This document shows, in pieces, positions 8,640 to 16,842 of a DNA stretch of 64,000 nucleotides. The number at the start of each line of letters is the position of its first letter. Position 1 is the first letter of the stretch. The stretch is taken from assembly GCA_024666565.1 (NCBI GenBank), contig CP088295.1:1488001-1552000 (forward strand), written 5' to 3'. The position numbers were made by a program, and so were the translations under genes. The stretch comes from Svornostia abyssi. Lineage in GTDB: Bacteria > Actinomycetota > Thermoleophilia > Solirubrobacterales > Solirubrobacteraceae. The notes under the pieces are model-generated. The model saw only the letters and a program-made list of their open reading frames with translations. It ran no database searches and was not told the origin of the DNA.

Positions 8640-9437
8640 ATGGCCGGCACGCAGGATCCCCAGCAGGACGGGTGCGCGCTCGTCACCGGCGCCGGCCGTG
8701 GCATCGGCGCGGCGTGCGCGCGGGGTCTGGCGGCCGACGGCTGGCGGGTCGGCGTGCACTTCAACCGCAACGCCGCGGGGGCCGAGGCGGTCGCGCAGGA
8801 GATCCGCGACGCGGGCGGCCAGGCGCTCGCCGTCGGCGGCGACATCACCGACCAGGACGCCGTCGACAGGGTGTTCGCCGCCCTCGAGGACGCGTTCGGC
8901 CCCGTGCTCGTGCTCGTCAACAACGCGGGCGCGTGGTCGCACCGCACGCTGGGGGGCACGAAGGACGAGCACTGGGATCCGGTCATCGACGTGAACCTCA
9001 CGGCGCCGTTTCGCGCGATCCGCCGCGCGGTGCCGAAGATGCTGAAGCTCCGCTGGGGGCGGATCGTGAACGTCAGCTCGTTCTCGGCCGACATGCCCGT
9101 CGCCGGGCAGTCCAGCTACACGGCGTCGAAGGGCGGGCTCGAGGCGCTCACCCGGGCGGTCACCGCAGAGGTCGCGCGGCGCGGCGTCACGGCGAACACC
9201 GTGTCGCCGGGGCTCATCGAGGCCGACTACCACCCGAAGGAATTCCAGGCGCTCGTCGACGCGGCGCCGAAGCTCATCCCCGCGAAACGGGCGGGCACCG
9301 CGGAGGACGTCGCCGCGTGCGTGCGGTTCCTCGCGTCCCCCGGCGCGGCGTACGTCAACGGCACCGTGCTGACGGTGGACGGGGGTCTGTCGGCCTCGCC
9401 GGTTCCACTTGGCATGCTTGCACCGTCCCAACCCTGA
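8640..9437 (+). CDS. 3-oxoacyl-ACP reductase-like SDR
   Basis: A 265-residue short-chain dehydrogenase. The cofactor motif TGAGRGIG is at 16-23 and NNAG at 94-97. The catalytic Ser (146/147), Tyr160 and Lys164 (YTASK) are all present. The C-terminal VNGTVLTVDGGLS is typical of FabG-like enzymes. It probably reduces a beta-ketoacyl group on the carrier protein encoded 17 bases downstream, using NAD(P)H. FabG-like SDRs can also act on sugars, so the acyl role rests on the neighbouring ACP and acyltransferase. It is 5 bases behind the SGNH-like gene and likely in one transcript. Confidence 0.85.
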   Translation: MAGTQDPQQDGCALVTGAGRGIGAACARGLAADGWRVGVHFNRNAAGAEAVAQEIRDAGGQALAVGGDITDQDAVDRVFAALEDAFGPVLVLVNNAGAWSHRTLGGTKDEHWDPVIDVNLTAPFRAIRRAVPKMLKLRWGRIVNVSSFSADMPVAGQSSYTASKGGLEALTRAVTAEVARRGVTANTVSPGLIEADYHPKEFQALVDAAPKLIPAKRAGTAEDVAACVRFLASPGAAYVNGTVLTVDGGLSASPVPLGMLAPSQP

Positions 9438-9442
9438 ACTGC

Positions 9443-9450
9443 AGAAGGAG
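9443..9450 (+). promoter_or_regulatory. Shine-Dalgarno AGAAGGAG deciding the GTG start of the ACP
   Basis: A strong AGAAGGAG lies 4 bases upstream of GTG 9455. The reading frame extends far upstream without a stop, and this site fixes the true start. Confidence 0.7.
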
Positions 9451-9454
9451 CACC

Positions 9455-9706
9455 GTGGCTCACACGAAGGCTGAGATCAAGGCGAAGATCTACGACGCGC
9501 TGGAGAACTTCGGCGCCGACCCGGACGCCATCACCGAGGAGGCGACGCTCGAGGAGATCGACATCGACTCCCTCGACCTCGTCGAGCTGGCGCAGATCCT
9601 CGACGAGGAGATGGGCATCCAGATCGAGCAGGGAGATCTCGGCGAGATCCGCACCGTCGGCGACGCGCTCGAGGGCGTGTACGCCAAGGCGGGCGCGACC
9701 GAGTGA
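9455..9706 (+). CDS. acyl carrier protein
   Basis: An 83-residue acidic protein with the phosphopantetheine attachment motif DIDSL (Ser39) inside the helix DSLDLVELAQILDEE. Its length and charge fit a free-standing ACP. The start is GTG 9455, with a strong Shine-Dalgarno. Position between a ketoacyl reductase and an acyltransferase implies a dedicated carrier for an acyl chain rather than the housekeeping fatty-acid ACP, since no ketosynthase, FabF or FabH lies nearby. It must be activated by a phosphopantetheinyl transferase encoded elsewhere. Confidence 0.9.
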   Translation: MAHTKAEIKAKIYDALENFGADPDAITEEATLEEIDIDSLDLVELAQILDEEMGIQIEQGDLGEIRTVGDALEGVYAKAGATE

Positions 9707-9707
9707 G

Positions 9708-9739
9708 TGGAATGTCTCGCCTAGCGGCTCGCCATTCCA
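9708..9739. repeat. inverted repeat TGGAATG/CATTCCA
   Basis: A perfect 7-base inverted repeat (9708-9714 and 9733-9739) with an 18-base loop starts one base after the ACP stop codon. It may be a weak hairpin that tunes read-through from the ACP into the acyltransferase gene. There is no U tract. Confidence 0.35.
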
Positions 9740-9784
9740 GTGCGAGCACTCGCCTGCGGCTCCTGCTCGCAGCCGGGGTGAATC

Positions 9785-10696
9785 ATGCCTGACGTCACGC
9801 ATGTCGTCCTGTTCCCCGGGCAGGGGAGCGAGATCAGCGAGATGGGGGCGCGGGTGGACGAGTACGTGCCGGAGCTCGGCGCGCTCGCCCGCGAGATCGT
9901 CGCCCCCGATCTGTTCGAGCGGCGGGACACGCTGGGGCTGTTCCAGCCCGCGCTGTTCTGCGCGACGATGGCCGGCTGGGAGCGCATCCAGCGCCTTCAC
10001 GCCGCGGGCAAGCTCGACCTCGGCGACCCCGCCGAGCGGGCGTTCTGCGGCCACTCGCTGGGCGAGTTCGGGGCGATGGCCGCCTCTGGCGCGCTGGCGA
10101 TGGAGGACGCGCTGCGGCTGGTGAAGCTCCGCGGTGAGCTGCTCGAAGAGGTCCGGCAGGTCGACGCGAAGGGCGCGATGATGGCGATGATCGGCCCGGG
10201 CGTGCAGGACTTCGTCGCGGGCGCGGCGGACCAGGGCGTGATGATGGCCAACGACAACTCGCCCGTGCAGGTGGTCGTCGCCGGCAGCCATGAGGCGATG
10301 GACTGGTGCTACACCGCGGGCAAGGAGGCGGGCTTCCGCGTCGTGAAGCTGCCGATGAACGGCGGCGCGGGGCACACGCCCCGCATGGCGCCGGTGGTGC
10401 CGCGGTTCCGCGAGGCGCTCGAGCGGACGACGTTCCGCGAGCCGGCGGGCCAGATCTGGTCGGCGGCCGACGCCGCGCCGTTCACCGATCCGGCCGAGCA
10501 GCTCGCGACGGCCATCATGCGCAACGTCCGCTGGCGCGAGCTGGTGGTCAACCTGCATGCGGCGGGCGCCTGGAAGTTCGTGGAGTCCGGGCCTGGCCAC
10601 GTGCTCGCAGGCCTCGTCCGCAAGACGCTCGGCACCGACGGGATCGAGGCGCACGCGATCCACGACCTCGAGGACGAGGCCGCGGCGGCCTCCTAG
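9785..10696 (+). CDS. malonyl-CoA/acyl-CoA:ACP transacylase (FabD-like)
   Basis: A 303-residue acyltransferase. It has the N-terminal VLFPGQGSE motif, the nucleophile elbow GHSLGEF (Ser91) and the catalytic histidine in GAGHTPRM (about His197). It should load malonyl or another acyl group from CoA onto the ACP encoded just upstream. The sequence around the histidine differs from the usual AFHS/PFHS, so substrate choice may be unusual. It ends exactly where the convergent glycosyltransferase ends. The 78-base gap after the ACP gene contains a small inverted repeat. Confidence 0.85.
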   Translation: MPDVTHVVLFPGQGSEISEMGARVDEYVPELGALAREIVAPDLFERRDTLGLFQPALFCATMAGWERIQRLHAAGKLDLGDPAERAFCGHSLGEFGAMAASGALAMEDALRLVKLRGELLEEVRQVDAKGAMMAMIGPGVQDFVAGAADQGVMMANDNSPVQVVVAGSHEAMDWCYTAGKEAGFRVVKLPMNGGAGHTPRMAPVVPRFREALERTTFREPAGQIWSAADAAPFTDPAEQLATAIMRNVRWRELVVNLHAAGAWKFVESGPGHVLAGLVRKTLGTDGIEAHAIHDLEDEAAAAS

Positions 10697-11971
10697 CTAC
10701 CGCAGGTGCGCTCCGGCCGCCCGGGCGTGCTTGAGGGTCTCCTCGATCTGCCGCTTGGCGCCCGCAGGGTCGATCGGGGTCGGCACCCGGCCGGCCCGGT
10801 AGTCGCCGAACCGCGTGATCGCCTTCTCGATGGCGCCTTCGAGGATCGGCGTGACCGCCTCGGGCGCGTGGTGCCGCAGCACGTGCTGCTGCCCCTGCCC
10901 GGCGATCTGGCGGGTCGATGCGGGGTCCTCGGCGAGCTTGCGCAGCGCGATGGCCAGCCGGCTGGGCGTGTCGGCGATCAGCCCCTCCATCCCCGGGTGG
11001 ACGTCGATGCCCTCGAACGCCTGCGGCGTGCCGACCACCGGCAGGCCCGCAGCCATGAGCGTGAGCGTGGCGGCGCCGTCGCCTCCCGCCCGCCAGAGGG
11101 GGCGGATGGCGATGGTGCAGCGCGCCGTGAGCTCCGCGATCCCGCCGTCGGGGTGGATGGCCTCCGCGCCGGGGAGCGCGCCGGCGGCCGCGAGCTCCGC
11201 GGGCCGGGCGGCGTCGGCGAGCAGGAGCCGTGCGGCGCCGTCGCCCACGAGCGGCCACAGCTCGGCGGCGAGCCGGGCCAGGCCCTCACGGTCGCCGGGA
11301 TCGCGCGTGTCGCCGTACCAGCCGACGGTGAAGGTGTCGTCGGTCGGCGTGTCCGCACCGGCGACGGCGGGGCGGGCGACCGGTGTCGGGACGATGACCG
11401 GGCGCCGGTAGTACAGCCGGTCCATGCGGGCGCGGGTCTGCGTCGACGGCGCGATGACGCCGAAGCCGCGGCCCAGCACGCGGCGCTCCCAGGAGCGGTG
11501 CGGCTGGATCGTCCAGCGGGCGCGGCTGGTCCGCGCCCAGTCCCCGTCGTCCGTGACGCCGCGGATGTGGACGAGGTCCATGAGCGTCGGCACGTCACCG
11601 GACACCGCGGACGCGGCGCCGTGGGCGGGATCGTCGAAGCTGAAGACGAGGTCGACGCTCGGCGCGAGCGCGCGGGCGGTGCGCGCGAGCGGGGTGACGT
11701 ACTCGGCGGCGAGGCGGACGGGGAGCGCCCAGCGCAGCGCCTCGGTGCCGGGCCCGACGCGCTCGGTGCCTGCGGCGGCGGTGACCGGCCCGCCGATGGC
11801 CGCGGCTGCGGCGTCGGCCAGGATCCGGCGGTCGCCGCCGAGCGGCTCGCCGACGACGAGCTGCACCTCATGACCGGCGTCTGCGAGCAGGCGCAGCAGC
11901 GCGAGCGCGCGGGGCGGTCCCGCGGGCGCAGTGGCGTCGGGCAGCGTGCCGATGAGACCGAGGACCCTCAT
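10697..11971 (-). CDS. glycosyltransferase family 4
   Basis: A 424-residue GT-B glycosyltransferase. The N-terminus is MRVLGLIGTLPDAT, with a DLVFSFDDPAHGAASAV segment. The donor domain has TVGWYGDTRDPGDREG, ARCTIAIRPLWRAGGDGA and GLPVVGTPQAFEGIDV. The start is ATG 11971. A good -10, TATCAT (reverse complement of 11983-11988), lies 11 bases upstream and rules out an ORF start inside that hexamer on the other strand. The tail-to-tail junction with the acyltransferase has no spacer. Its architecture resembles the glycosyltransferase at 17676, so the two may be paralogues acting in one pathway. Confidence 0.86.
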   Translation of the reverse strand: MRVLGLIGTLPDATAPAGPPRALALLRLLADAGHEVQLVVGEPLGGDRRILADAAAAAIGGPVTAAAGTERVGPGTEALRWALPVRLAAEYVTPLARTARALAPSVDLVFSFDDPAHGAASAVSGDVPTLMDLVHIRGVTDDGDWARTSRARWTIQPHRSWERRVLGRGFGVIAPSTQTRARMDRLYYRRPVIVPTPVARPAVAGADTPTDDTFTVGWYGDTRDPGDREGLARLAAELWPLVGDGAARLLLADAARPAELAAAGALPGAEAIHPDGGIAELTARCTIAIRPLWRAGGDGAATLTLMAAGLPVVGTPQAFEGIDVHPGMEGLIADTPSRLAIALRKLAEDPASTRQIAGQGQQHVLRHHAPEAVTPILEGAIEKAITRFGDYRAGRVPTPIDPAGAKRQIEETLKHARAAGAHLR

Positions 11972-11982
11972 TCCCGCCGCGG

Positions 11983-11988
11983 ATGATA
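11983..11988 (-). promoter_or_regulatory. -10 element TATCAT of glycosyltransferase
   Basis: Read on the minus strand, TATCAT is close to consensus and ends 11 bases before ATG 11971. The divergent flippase promoter element TACAGT lies at 12034-12039, so both promoters share a 78-base region. Confidence 0.5.
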
Positions 11989-12033
11989 CGCGGACGCGCC
12001 AACAGGCGGGGTGCGCGAAACCCTTCACGTCCG

Positions 12034-12039
12034 TACAGT
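12034..12039 (+). promoter_or_regulatory. -10 element TACAGT of flippase
   Basis: TACAGT ends 10 bases before ATG 12050. This favours 12050 as the true flippase start, even though that frame is broken shortly afterwards in a run of seven G. Confidence 0.5.
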
Positions 12040-12049
12040 TCCCGGGCCG

Positions 12050-13533
12050 ATGACGGAACGGGAGCGGGGGGGACCGAGGCGCCGGACGCGCCCACCGCGG
12101 CCAACGCCGAGCTGACGGACAAGGCCGTCAAGGGCATGGCCGCCATGGGCGCGCGTGCGGTCGTCGTGCGCGTGCTCGGCCTGGCGGGCAACCTCGTCAT
12201 CGCGCCGCTGCTCGGCCCGGCCGGCTACGGCGTCATCGCCATCGGCATGATCTTCATGGTCGTCGGCCGCTTCATCGCCGACGGCGGCCTGAACGCCGCG
12301 TTCCTCGGCCGCGAGCAGCCGCCCAGCCACCGCGAGCTGCGGGCCATCGCGGGCTTCCAGATCATGGTCACCGGCGCGATCAGCGCGGCGGTCTTCGGCA
12401 TCGTGCCGTTCTTCGGCGACGACGGTCTCGCGATTGCCTTGATGGCGTCGTCGATGCTGCTCACCGTGCCGCGCGTGCCGACGGCGATCGTCTGCGAGCG
12501 CGACCTGCAGTACGGCCTCATCGTCCGCGCGGACATCGCCGAGGCGATCTTCTACAACGTGCTCGCGATCGGGCTGGTCATCGCCGGGCTCGGGCCGCTG
12601 GGTGTCGGCATCGCGACGGCGCTGAAGGCGCTGGTCGGCACGTCGATCCTCGTCTTCGGCGGCCCGGTCGGCTTCGTCCGGCCGACGTGGCGGCTCGGCC
12701 CGCTGCGGTCCACGATCCGCTTCGGCATCTTCTTCCAGCTCTCCTGGGTCCTGACGCTCGTGCGCGACGAGGGGCTTGGCATCCTCATCGCCGTGATCGG
12801 CGGCACCGCGGCGCTCGGCGCCTGGTCGCTGGCGCGGCGCCTGCTCATCGTCCTGACCACGGTGTTCGAGACCGCATGGCGCGTCGCGCTGCCCGGCATG
12901 GCGCGGCTCACCGAGGCAGGCGAGAGCACGAAGAAGATCATGGAGCAGGGGCTCGCGTTCGCCGCGGTCGGCACCGGGATCCCGGTCGTCGGGCTGATCT
13001 CGACCGTCCCCGCGCTCGTCCCCGCGCTGTTCGGCGACCAGTGGGGCGACACCGTCGACGTCGTCCCGTGGATGGCCGGCGGCATGATGCTCGGCGTCCC
13101 CGTGGGCACGGTCCTCGTGACGCTCCTCTGGGTGCAGGACAGCGCCGACCGGGTGCTCTACATCGGCATCCCGTCCGTGATCCTGTCGCTCGCCGTCGGG
13201 GCGGCGCTGCTGCCCGCGTGGGGGGTCGAGGGCGCAGGCGTCGGCTACTTCGTCGGGCAGGCGACGTTCTTCGTCGTGTGCTTCCTCAGCTCGCGCGACC
13301 TGTTCACGAAGCGGGCGGTCTGGGGCGGGCTTGCGCCCACGATCTCGGCGGCGATCGCGTCGTTCATCGGCTACGAGATCGCGGCACGGACGGCGAACGA
13401 GTGGGTGGCGATCGGCGCGTCGCTCGCGGCCGGGCTCGGCCTGTACTTTGCGCTCATGATCGTGCTGGACTTCCCGAGCCTGCGGCGGCTGGGCCGGTTC
13501 GCCGGGCGCGGCGTGGGAGTCTCGCCGACGTGA
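12050..13533 (+). CDS. polysaccharide flippase (Wzx-like, MOP superfamily), probable frameshift near start
   Basis: About 490 residues with roughly 12-14 hydrophobic helices, from AVVVRVLGLAGNLVIAPLLG to the C-terminal LGLYFALMIVLDF. The pattern fits O-antigen/teichoic-acid flippases that move lipid-linked sugar units across the membrane. ATG 12050 gives MTERERGG and then leaves frame at the G run 12066-12072. One extra G would join it to TEAPDAPTAANAELTDK and the rest of the protein. Without correction the first in-frame methionine of the long frame is at 12136. The stop overlaps the next GTG (GTGA at 13530), so translation is coupled to the following glycosyltransferase. The G run could also be a phase-variable tract. 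Confidence 0.85.
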
Positions 13534-14714
13534 CCGTCCACTACGTCGTGCGGACGTTCCCGCGGCTGTCGGAGACCTTCGTGCAGCGGGAGGTCGCCGA
13601 GCTCGTCCGCCGGGGCGTGCCGCTCACGGTGTGGAACCTCATCCCCGCGGAGGCCGACGAGGAGGTCGTCCTCACGCCCGAGGTGCGGGCCGTGGTGCGG
13701 GACGTGCCCGGGCTGCGGACGCTGGTCGGCGCCGCGGTGCGCGAGGCGTTCGCGCGGCCGGTGCGGTTCGCGCGCGCGGCCGGGTGGTGCGCGGCGTGGG
13801 CCGTGCGCGAGCGCGATCCTCGGCACCTCGCCGCCGTGCCGTACGCCGCGTGCCTCGCCCGCCGGGTCCCGGCCGGCGCCCACGTGCACGCGCACTTCGC
13901 GAACACGCCCACGACGGTCGCGCTCGCGCTGGGCATCCTCGGCGGCCAGCAGGTGTCGTTCACCGGCCATGCGAGGGACCTGTTCGCCGTGACCTCGCCG
14001 GCGTTCCTCGCGGACAAGGTGGCCCGCGGCACGTTCCTGGCGGTCGGCACCGAGTACTCCGTGTCGCGGATCCGGCCGATGGTGGCGCCCGCGGACGCCG
14101 GGAAGGTCGTCGTGGTGCGCAACGGGCTCGCCGCCGCGCCCGACGTTGAGCGCGCGCCCGAAGACGGGCTGGTCGTCACCGTCGCGCGGCTCGTGCCGAA
14201 GAAGGGCCTGCCGACGCTGCTGCGCGCGCTCGCGCTGCTGCGCGAACGGGGTGTCGGCGCCCGGGTGGAGATCGTCGGCGGCGGGCCACAAGAGGACGAG
14301 CTGCGCGCGCTGGCGGCCGAGCTCGGCCTGGGCGACGCCCTCCGGCTCGCCGGGCCGCAGGGCCGCGACGGGGTCGACGACGCCCTCGGCCGCGCGCAGG
14401 TCTTCGCCCTCCCGTGCCGGCGCGAGGACGACGGCGACGAGGACAACCTGCCCGTGGCGATCCTCGAGGCCATGCAGCTCGGCATCCCCGTCGTCACCAC
14501 GCCGATCGCCGGGATCCCCGAAGCGGTCATCGACGGCCGGTCGGGGCTCGTCGTGGCCCAGGACGACGCCGCGGCACTGGCCGACGCGATCGAGCGCCTG
14601 CTCGGCGACGCGGCGCTGCGCGAGCAGCTCGCCGCGGGCGCGCGCGAGGTCATCGCCGAGCGGTTCGACGTCGAGCGCAACGTCGGCGGCCTCCTTGCCC
14701 GCATGCGGGACTGA
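13530..14714 (+). CDS. glycosyltransferase family 4
   Basis: A 394-residue GT4 enzyme starting MTVHYVVRTFPRLSETF, typical of colanic-acid/exopolysaccharide WcaL-like transferases. It has HVHAHFANTPTTVAL, the SFTGHARDLF acceptor-side motif, RLVPKKGLPTLL and the donor motif EDNLPVAILEAMQLGIPVV. GTG 13530 overlaps the flippase stop by four bases (GTGA). It lies 5 bases ahead of another GT4 gene, so flippase and both transferases form one operon. Role: addition of a sugar to the lipid-linked repeat unit; sugar unknown. Confidence 0.9.
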   Translation: MTVHYVVRTFPRLSETFVQREVAELVRRGVPLTVWNLIPAEADEEVVLTPEVRAVVRDVPGLRTLVGAAVREAFARPVRFARAAGWCAAWAVRERDPRHLAAVPYAACLARRVPAGAHVHAHFANTPTTVALALGILGGQQVSFTGHARDLFAVTSPAFLADKVARGTFLAVGTEYSVSRIRPMVAPADAGKVVVVRNGLAAAPDVERAPEDGLVVTVARLVPKKGLPTLLRALALLRERGVGARVEIVGGGPQEDELRALAAELGLGDALRLAGPQGRDGVDDALGRAQVFALPCRREDDGDEDNLPVAILEAMQLGIPVVTTPIAGIPEAVIDGRSGLVVAQDDAAALADAIERLLGDAALREQLAAGAREVIAERFDVERNVGGLLARMRD

Positions 14715-14719
14715 CCGCC

Positions 14720-15808
14720 ATGGTCGTCGGGATCGACGGCCGGTCGCTGCAGAGCGCGCGCGGCGTGTGGCGGTACCTCGCGCCGACCCTCGGCGCGCTG
14801 GCCGCCGCGATGCCCGACGACGAGCTGCGGATCCTCGCACCAGGCGACGCGCCCCTGACCGGGGTGCCCCAGGCGCCGAACGTCACGCTCGTCCGCCCGC
14901 CGGCGAACTCTCGTGCGTTCTACGCCCGCTCGGCGCTCCTGCGCCGCCCGCGGATCGACCGCTGCCTCGGCGCGCCCGACGTCTTCTGGCTGCCCGCCAA
15001 CCACCCGTCCACGGTGAGCGACGGCGTGCCGCTCGTGCTGACGATCCACGACCTGAGCTTCGACGTGCGCCCGCGCGACTTCACCTGGTCGGACCGGCTG
15101 AATCACCGCATCACGAACGCGCGGGCCCAGGCGCGCCGGGCCGATCGCATCCTCGTCACGACGTGCGCGGTGCGCGACGAGGTCGTGGCCGCGTACGGGG
15201 TCGACGCCGGGCGGATCGACGTCGTCGCGCCCGGTATCAGCCGCCCAGCGCAGCCGCTGGAGGCCGACGCGATCGCCGCTGCGCGGGCGCGGTACGGGCT
15301 CCCCGAGCGCTACGTCCTGCAGGTCGGTGCGCTCGAGCCGCGCAAGCAACCCGACCTCCTGGCGCGCGCGGCCGCCCGCGCGGGACTGCCCGCGGTGTTC
15401 GCCGGGGAGGGGCGGCTCGTGGCGGTGCTCGCCGGTCCCGGTGTCCACCTCCTCGGCCACGTGCCCGACGACGACCTCGACCTGCTCTACGCCGGCGCGC
15501 TCGTCCTCGCCTATCCGAGCCTGCTGGAGGGCTACGGCTTCCCACCGCAGGAGGCGGCCCTCCGCGGCACGGCCGCCGTCGTGAGCGATCTCCCGGCGCT
15601 GCGTGAGGTCCTCGGCGACGGCGCGCGGTTCGTGCCGCCCGGCGACGAGGACGCGCTGGCGGCGGCGCTCGCCGAGCTGGAAGCGGACGACGCCGCCCGC
15701 GCTGACCTCGCCGCGCGGGCGTACGCACACGCCGCGCCCCGGACCTGGGCGGCCGCGGGCGCGGGCGTCGCGGCCACGCTCCGCCGCGCCGCCCCCGCCC
15801 CGGCCTGA
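14720..15808 (+). CDS. glycosyltransferase family 4
   Basis: A 362-residue GT4 enzyme. Markers are MVVGIDGRSLQSARGVWRY, LVLTIHDLSFDVRPRDFTW, YVLQVGALEPRKQPDLL and the donor motif SLLEGYGFPPQEAALRG. The IHDLSF and LEPRKN-like motifs place it near mannosyl- or rhamnosyl-transferases, but specificity is not certain. It is 5 bases downstream of the previous transferase and ends 12 bases before the FkbM methyltransferase, which has its own -10 element at 15809. Confidence 0.9.
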   Translation: MVVGIDGRSLQSARGVWRYLAPTLGALAAAMPDDELRILAPGDAPLTGVPQAPNVTLVRPPANSRAFYARSALLRRPRIDRCLGAPDVFWLPANHPSTVSDGVPLVLTIHDLSFDVRPRDFTWSDRLNHRITNARAQARRADRILVTTCAVRDEVVAAYGVDAGRIDVVAPGISRPAQPLEADAIAAARARYGLPERYVLQVGALEPRKQPDLLARAAARAGLPAVFAGEGRLVAVLAGPGVHLLGHVPDDDLDLLYAGALVLAYPSLLEGYGFPPQEAALRGTAAVVSDLPALREVLGDGARFVPPGDEDALAAALAELEADDAARADLAARAYAHAAPRTWAAAGAGVAATLRRAAPAPA

Positions 15809-15814
15809 TTGAAT
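15809..15814 (+). promoter_or_regulatory. -10 element TTGAAT of FkbM methyltransferase
   Basis: TTGAAT directly follows the upstream stop codon and ends 6 bases before GTG 15821. It indicates a leaderless transcript and argues against a TTG start at 15809. Confidence 0.4.
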
Positions 15815-15820
15815 GCGCGC

Positions 15821-16798
15821 GTGATCAAGAAGGAGAAGCCGGACTTCCGCAGCGACCCGGTCGGGAACCTGCGCTACCACGCGGGGGTCGTCAAGGCGTA
15901 TGCCGACGGCCCGGCGGACCGCCGCAAGAAGATGCGCAGCGAGGCGAAGCTCGATCTCGCGCAGCGGCTCTCGCCGATCATGGCGGTCGACGACGGCGAC
16001 ATCCGCTACCTCGTCGACACGTCGGACCGGGGCCCGATCACCGTCGGTCTCGTCGGCGAGGGCACGTGGGACGAGCCGCTCATGCGCAAGACGTCAGACC
16101 TCCTGGCGAAGCTCCTCGACCGCCCCGAGCCGCTGAAGGACCGCGTCTTCCTCGACGTCGGCGGGAACATCGGCACGGCGACGCTGTGCGCGCTCAAGCG
16201 CTTCGACGCCGGCCGCGCCGTGGCGTTCGAGCCCGAGCCGCGCAACTACAAGTTCCTGAAACTCAACCTCATCGCCAACGACCTCGAGGACCGCGCGCTG
16301 CCCGTGCAGGCGGCGATCTCCGACCAGCCCGGCGAGCTGGTGCTGGAGATCGCGCCGGAGAACGTGGGCGACCACCGCATCCGCACCGGCGACGAGGCGA
16401 CGGGCGGCGACCTCGGCGAGGACCGTCGCGAGACGGTCACCGTGCAGGCCATGACGCTGGACGGCGCACTCGAGCGCGCCCAGGTCGCAGCGCAGGACGT
16501 CGGCCTCGTGTGGATCGACGTCCAGGGCCACGAGCCGCAGGTGCTCGCGGGCGCGAGCGACGTGCTCGCCTCCGGCGCGCCCGTCCTGCTCGAGTACTGG
16601 CCGTACGGGCTCGGCCGCGCGGGCGGGCTCGACACCATGCACGAGCAGCTGCGCACGCAGTTCAGCGAGGCATGGGAGGTCGGCGAGGAGCGCGACGCCG
16701 GCCCGCCGACGCGCGTGGACCTCGATGACCTCGACGCGTTCGCGGCCCGGTTCCCGCATCCGTACGACTCCACGAACCTCCTGCTCCTGAAGCGCTGA
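15821..16798 (+). CDS. FkbM family SAM-dependent methyltransferase
   Basis: A 325-residue FkbM-type methyltransferase. Motif I is VFLDVGGNIGTATLCAL (about 105-121), followed by AVAFEPEPRNYKFLKLN. The core motif is VWIDVQGHEPQVLAGA. It is longer than the family core, with about 90 extra N-terminal residues. The second FkbM gene of this locus; it likely O-methylates a sugar hydroxyl in the glycan. GTG 15821 is chosen because of the -10 element 6 bases upstream. It is followed after 44 bases by a lipoprotein hydrolase. Confidence 0.87.
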   Translation: MIKKEKPDFRSDPVGNLRYHAGVVKAYADGPADRRKKMRSEAKLDLAQRLSPIMAVDDGDIRYLVDTSDRGPITVGLVGEGTWDEPLMRKTSDLLAKLLDRPEPLKDRVFLDVGGNIGTATLCALKRFDAGRAVAFEPEPRNYKFLKLNLIANDLEDRALPVQAAISDQPGELVLEIAPENVGDHRIRTGDEATGGDLGEDRRETVTVQAMTLDGALERAQVAAQDVGLVWIDVQGHEPQVLAGASDVLASGAPVLLEYWPYGLGRAGGLDTMHEQLRTQFSEAWEVGEERDAGPPTRVDLDDLDAFAARFPHPYDSTNLLLLKR

Positions 16799-16829
16799 GC
16801 CGGCGTCCAGGGCGACGTCGGCGACCCTG

Positions 16830-16835
16830 CATACT
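16830..16835 (+). promoter_or_regulatory. -10 element CATACT of lipoprotein hydrolase
   Basis: CATACT ends 7 bases before ATG 16843, consistent with a leaderless mRNA. The GAAGGG between them is too close to the ATG to act as a Shine-Dalgarno. Confidence 0.4.
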
Positions 16836-16842
16836 TGAAGGG

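Noticed and set aside
11983..12049. ATG 11983 as the flippase start
   Set aside because: These bases are the -10 element TATCAT of the divergent glycosyltransferase, and the encoded residues are arginine-rich and atypical. ATG 12050 with a frame correction is more credible.
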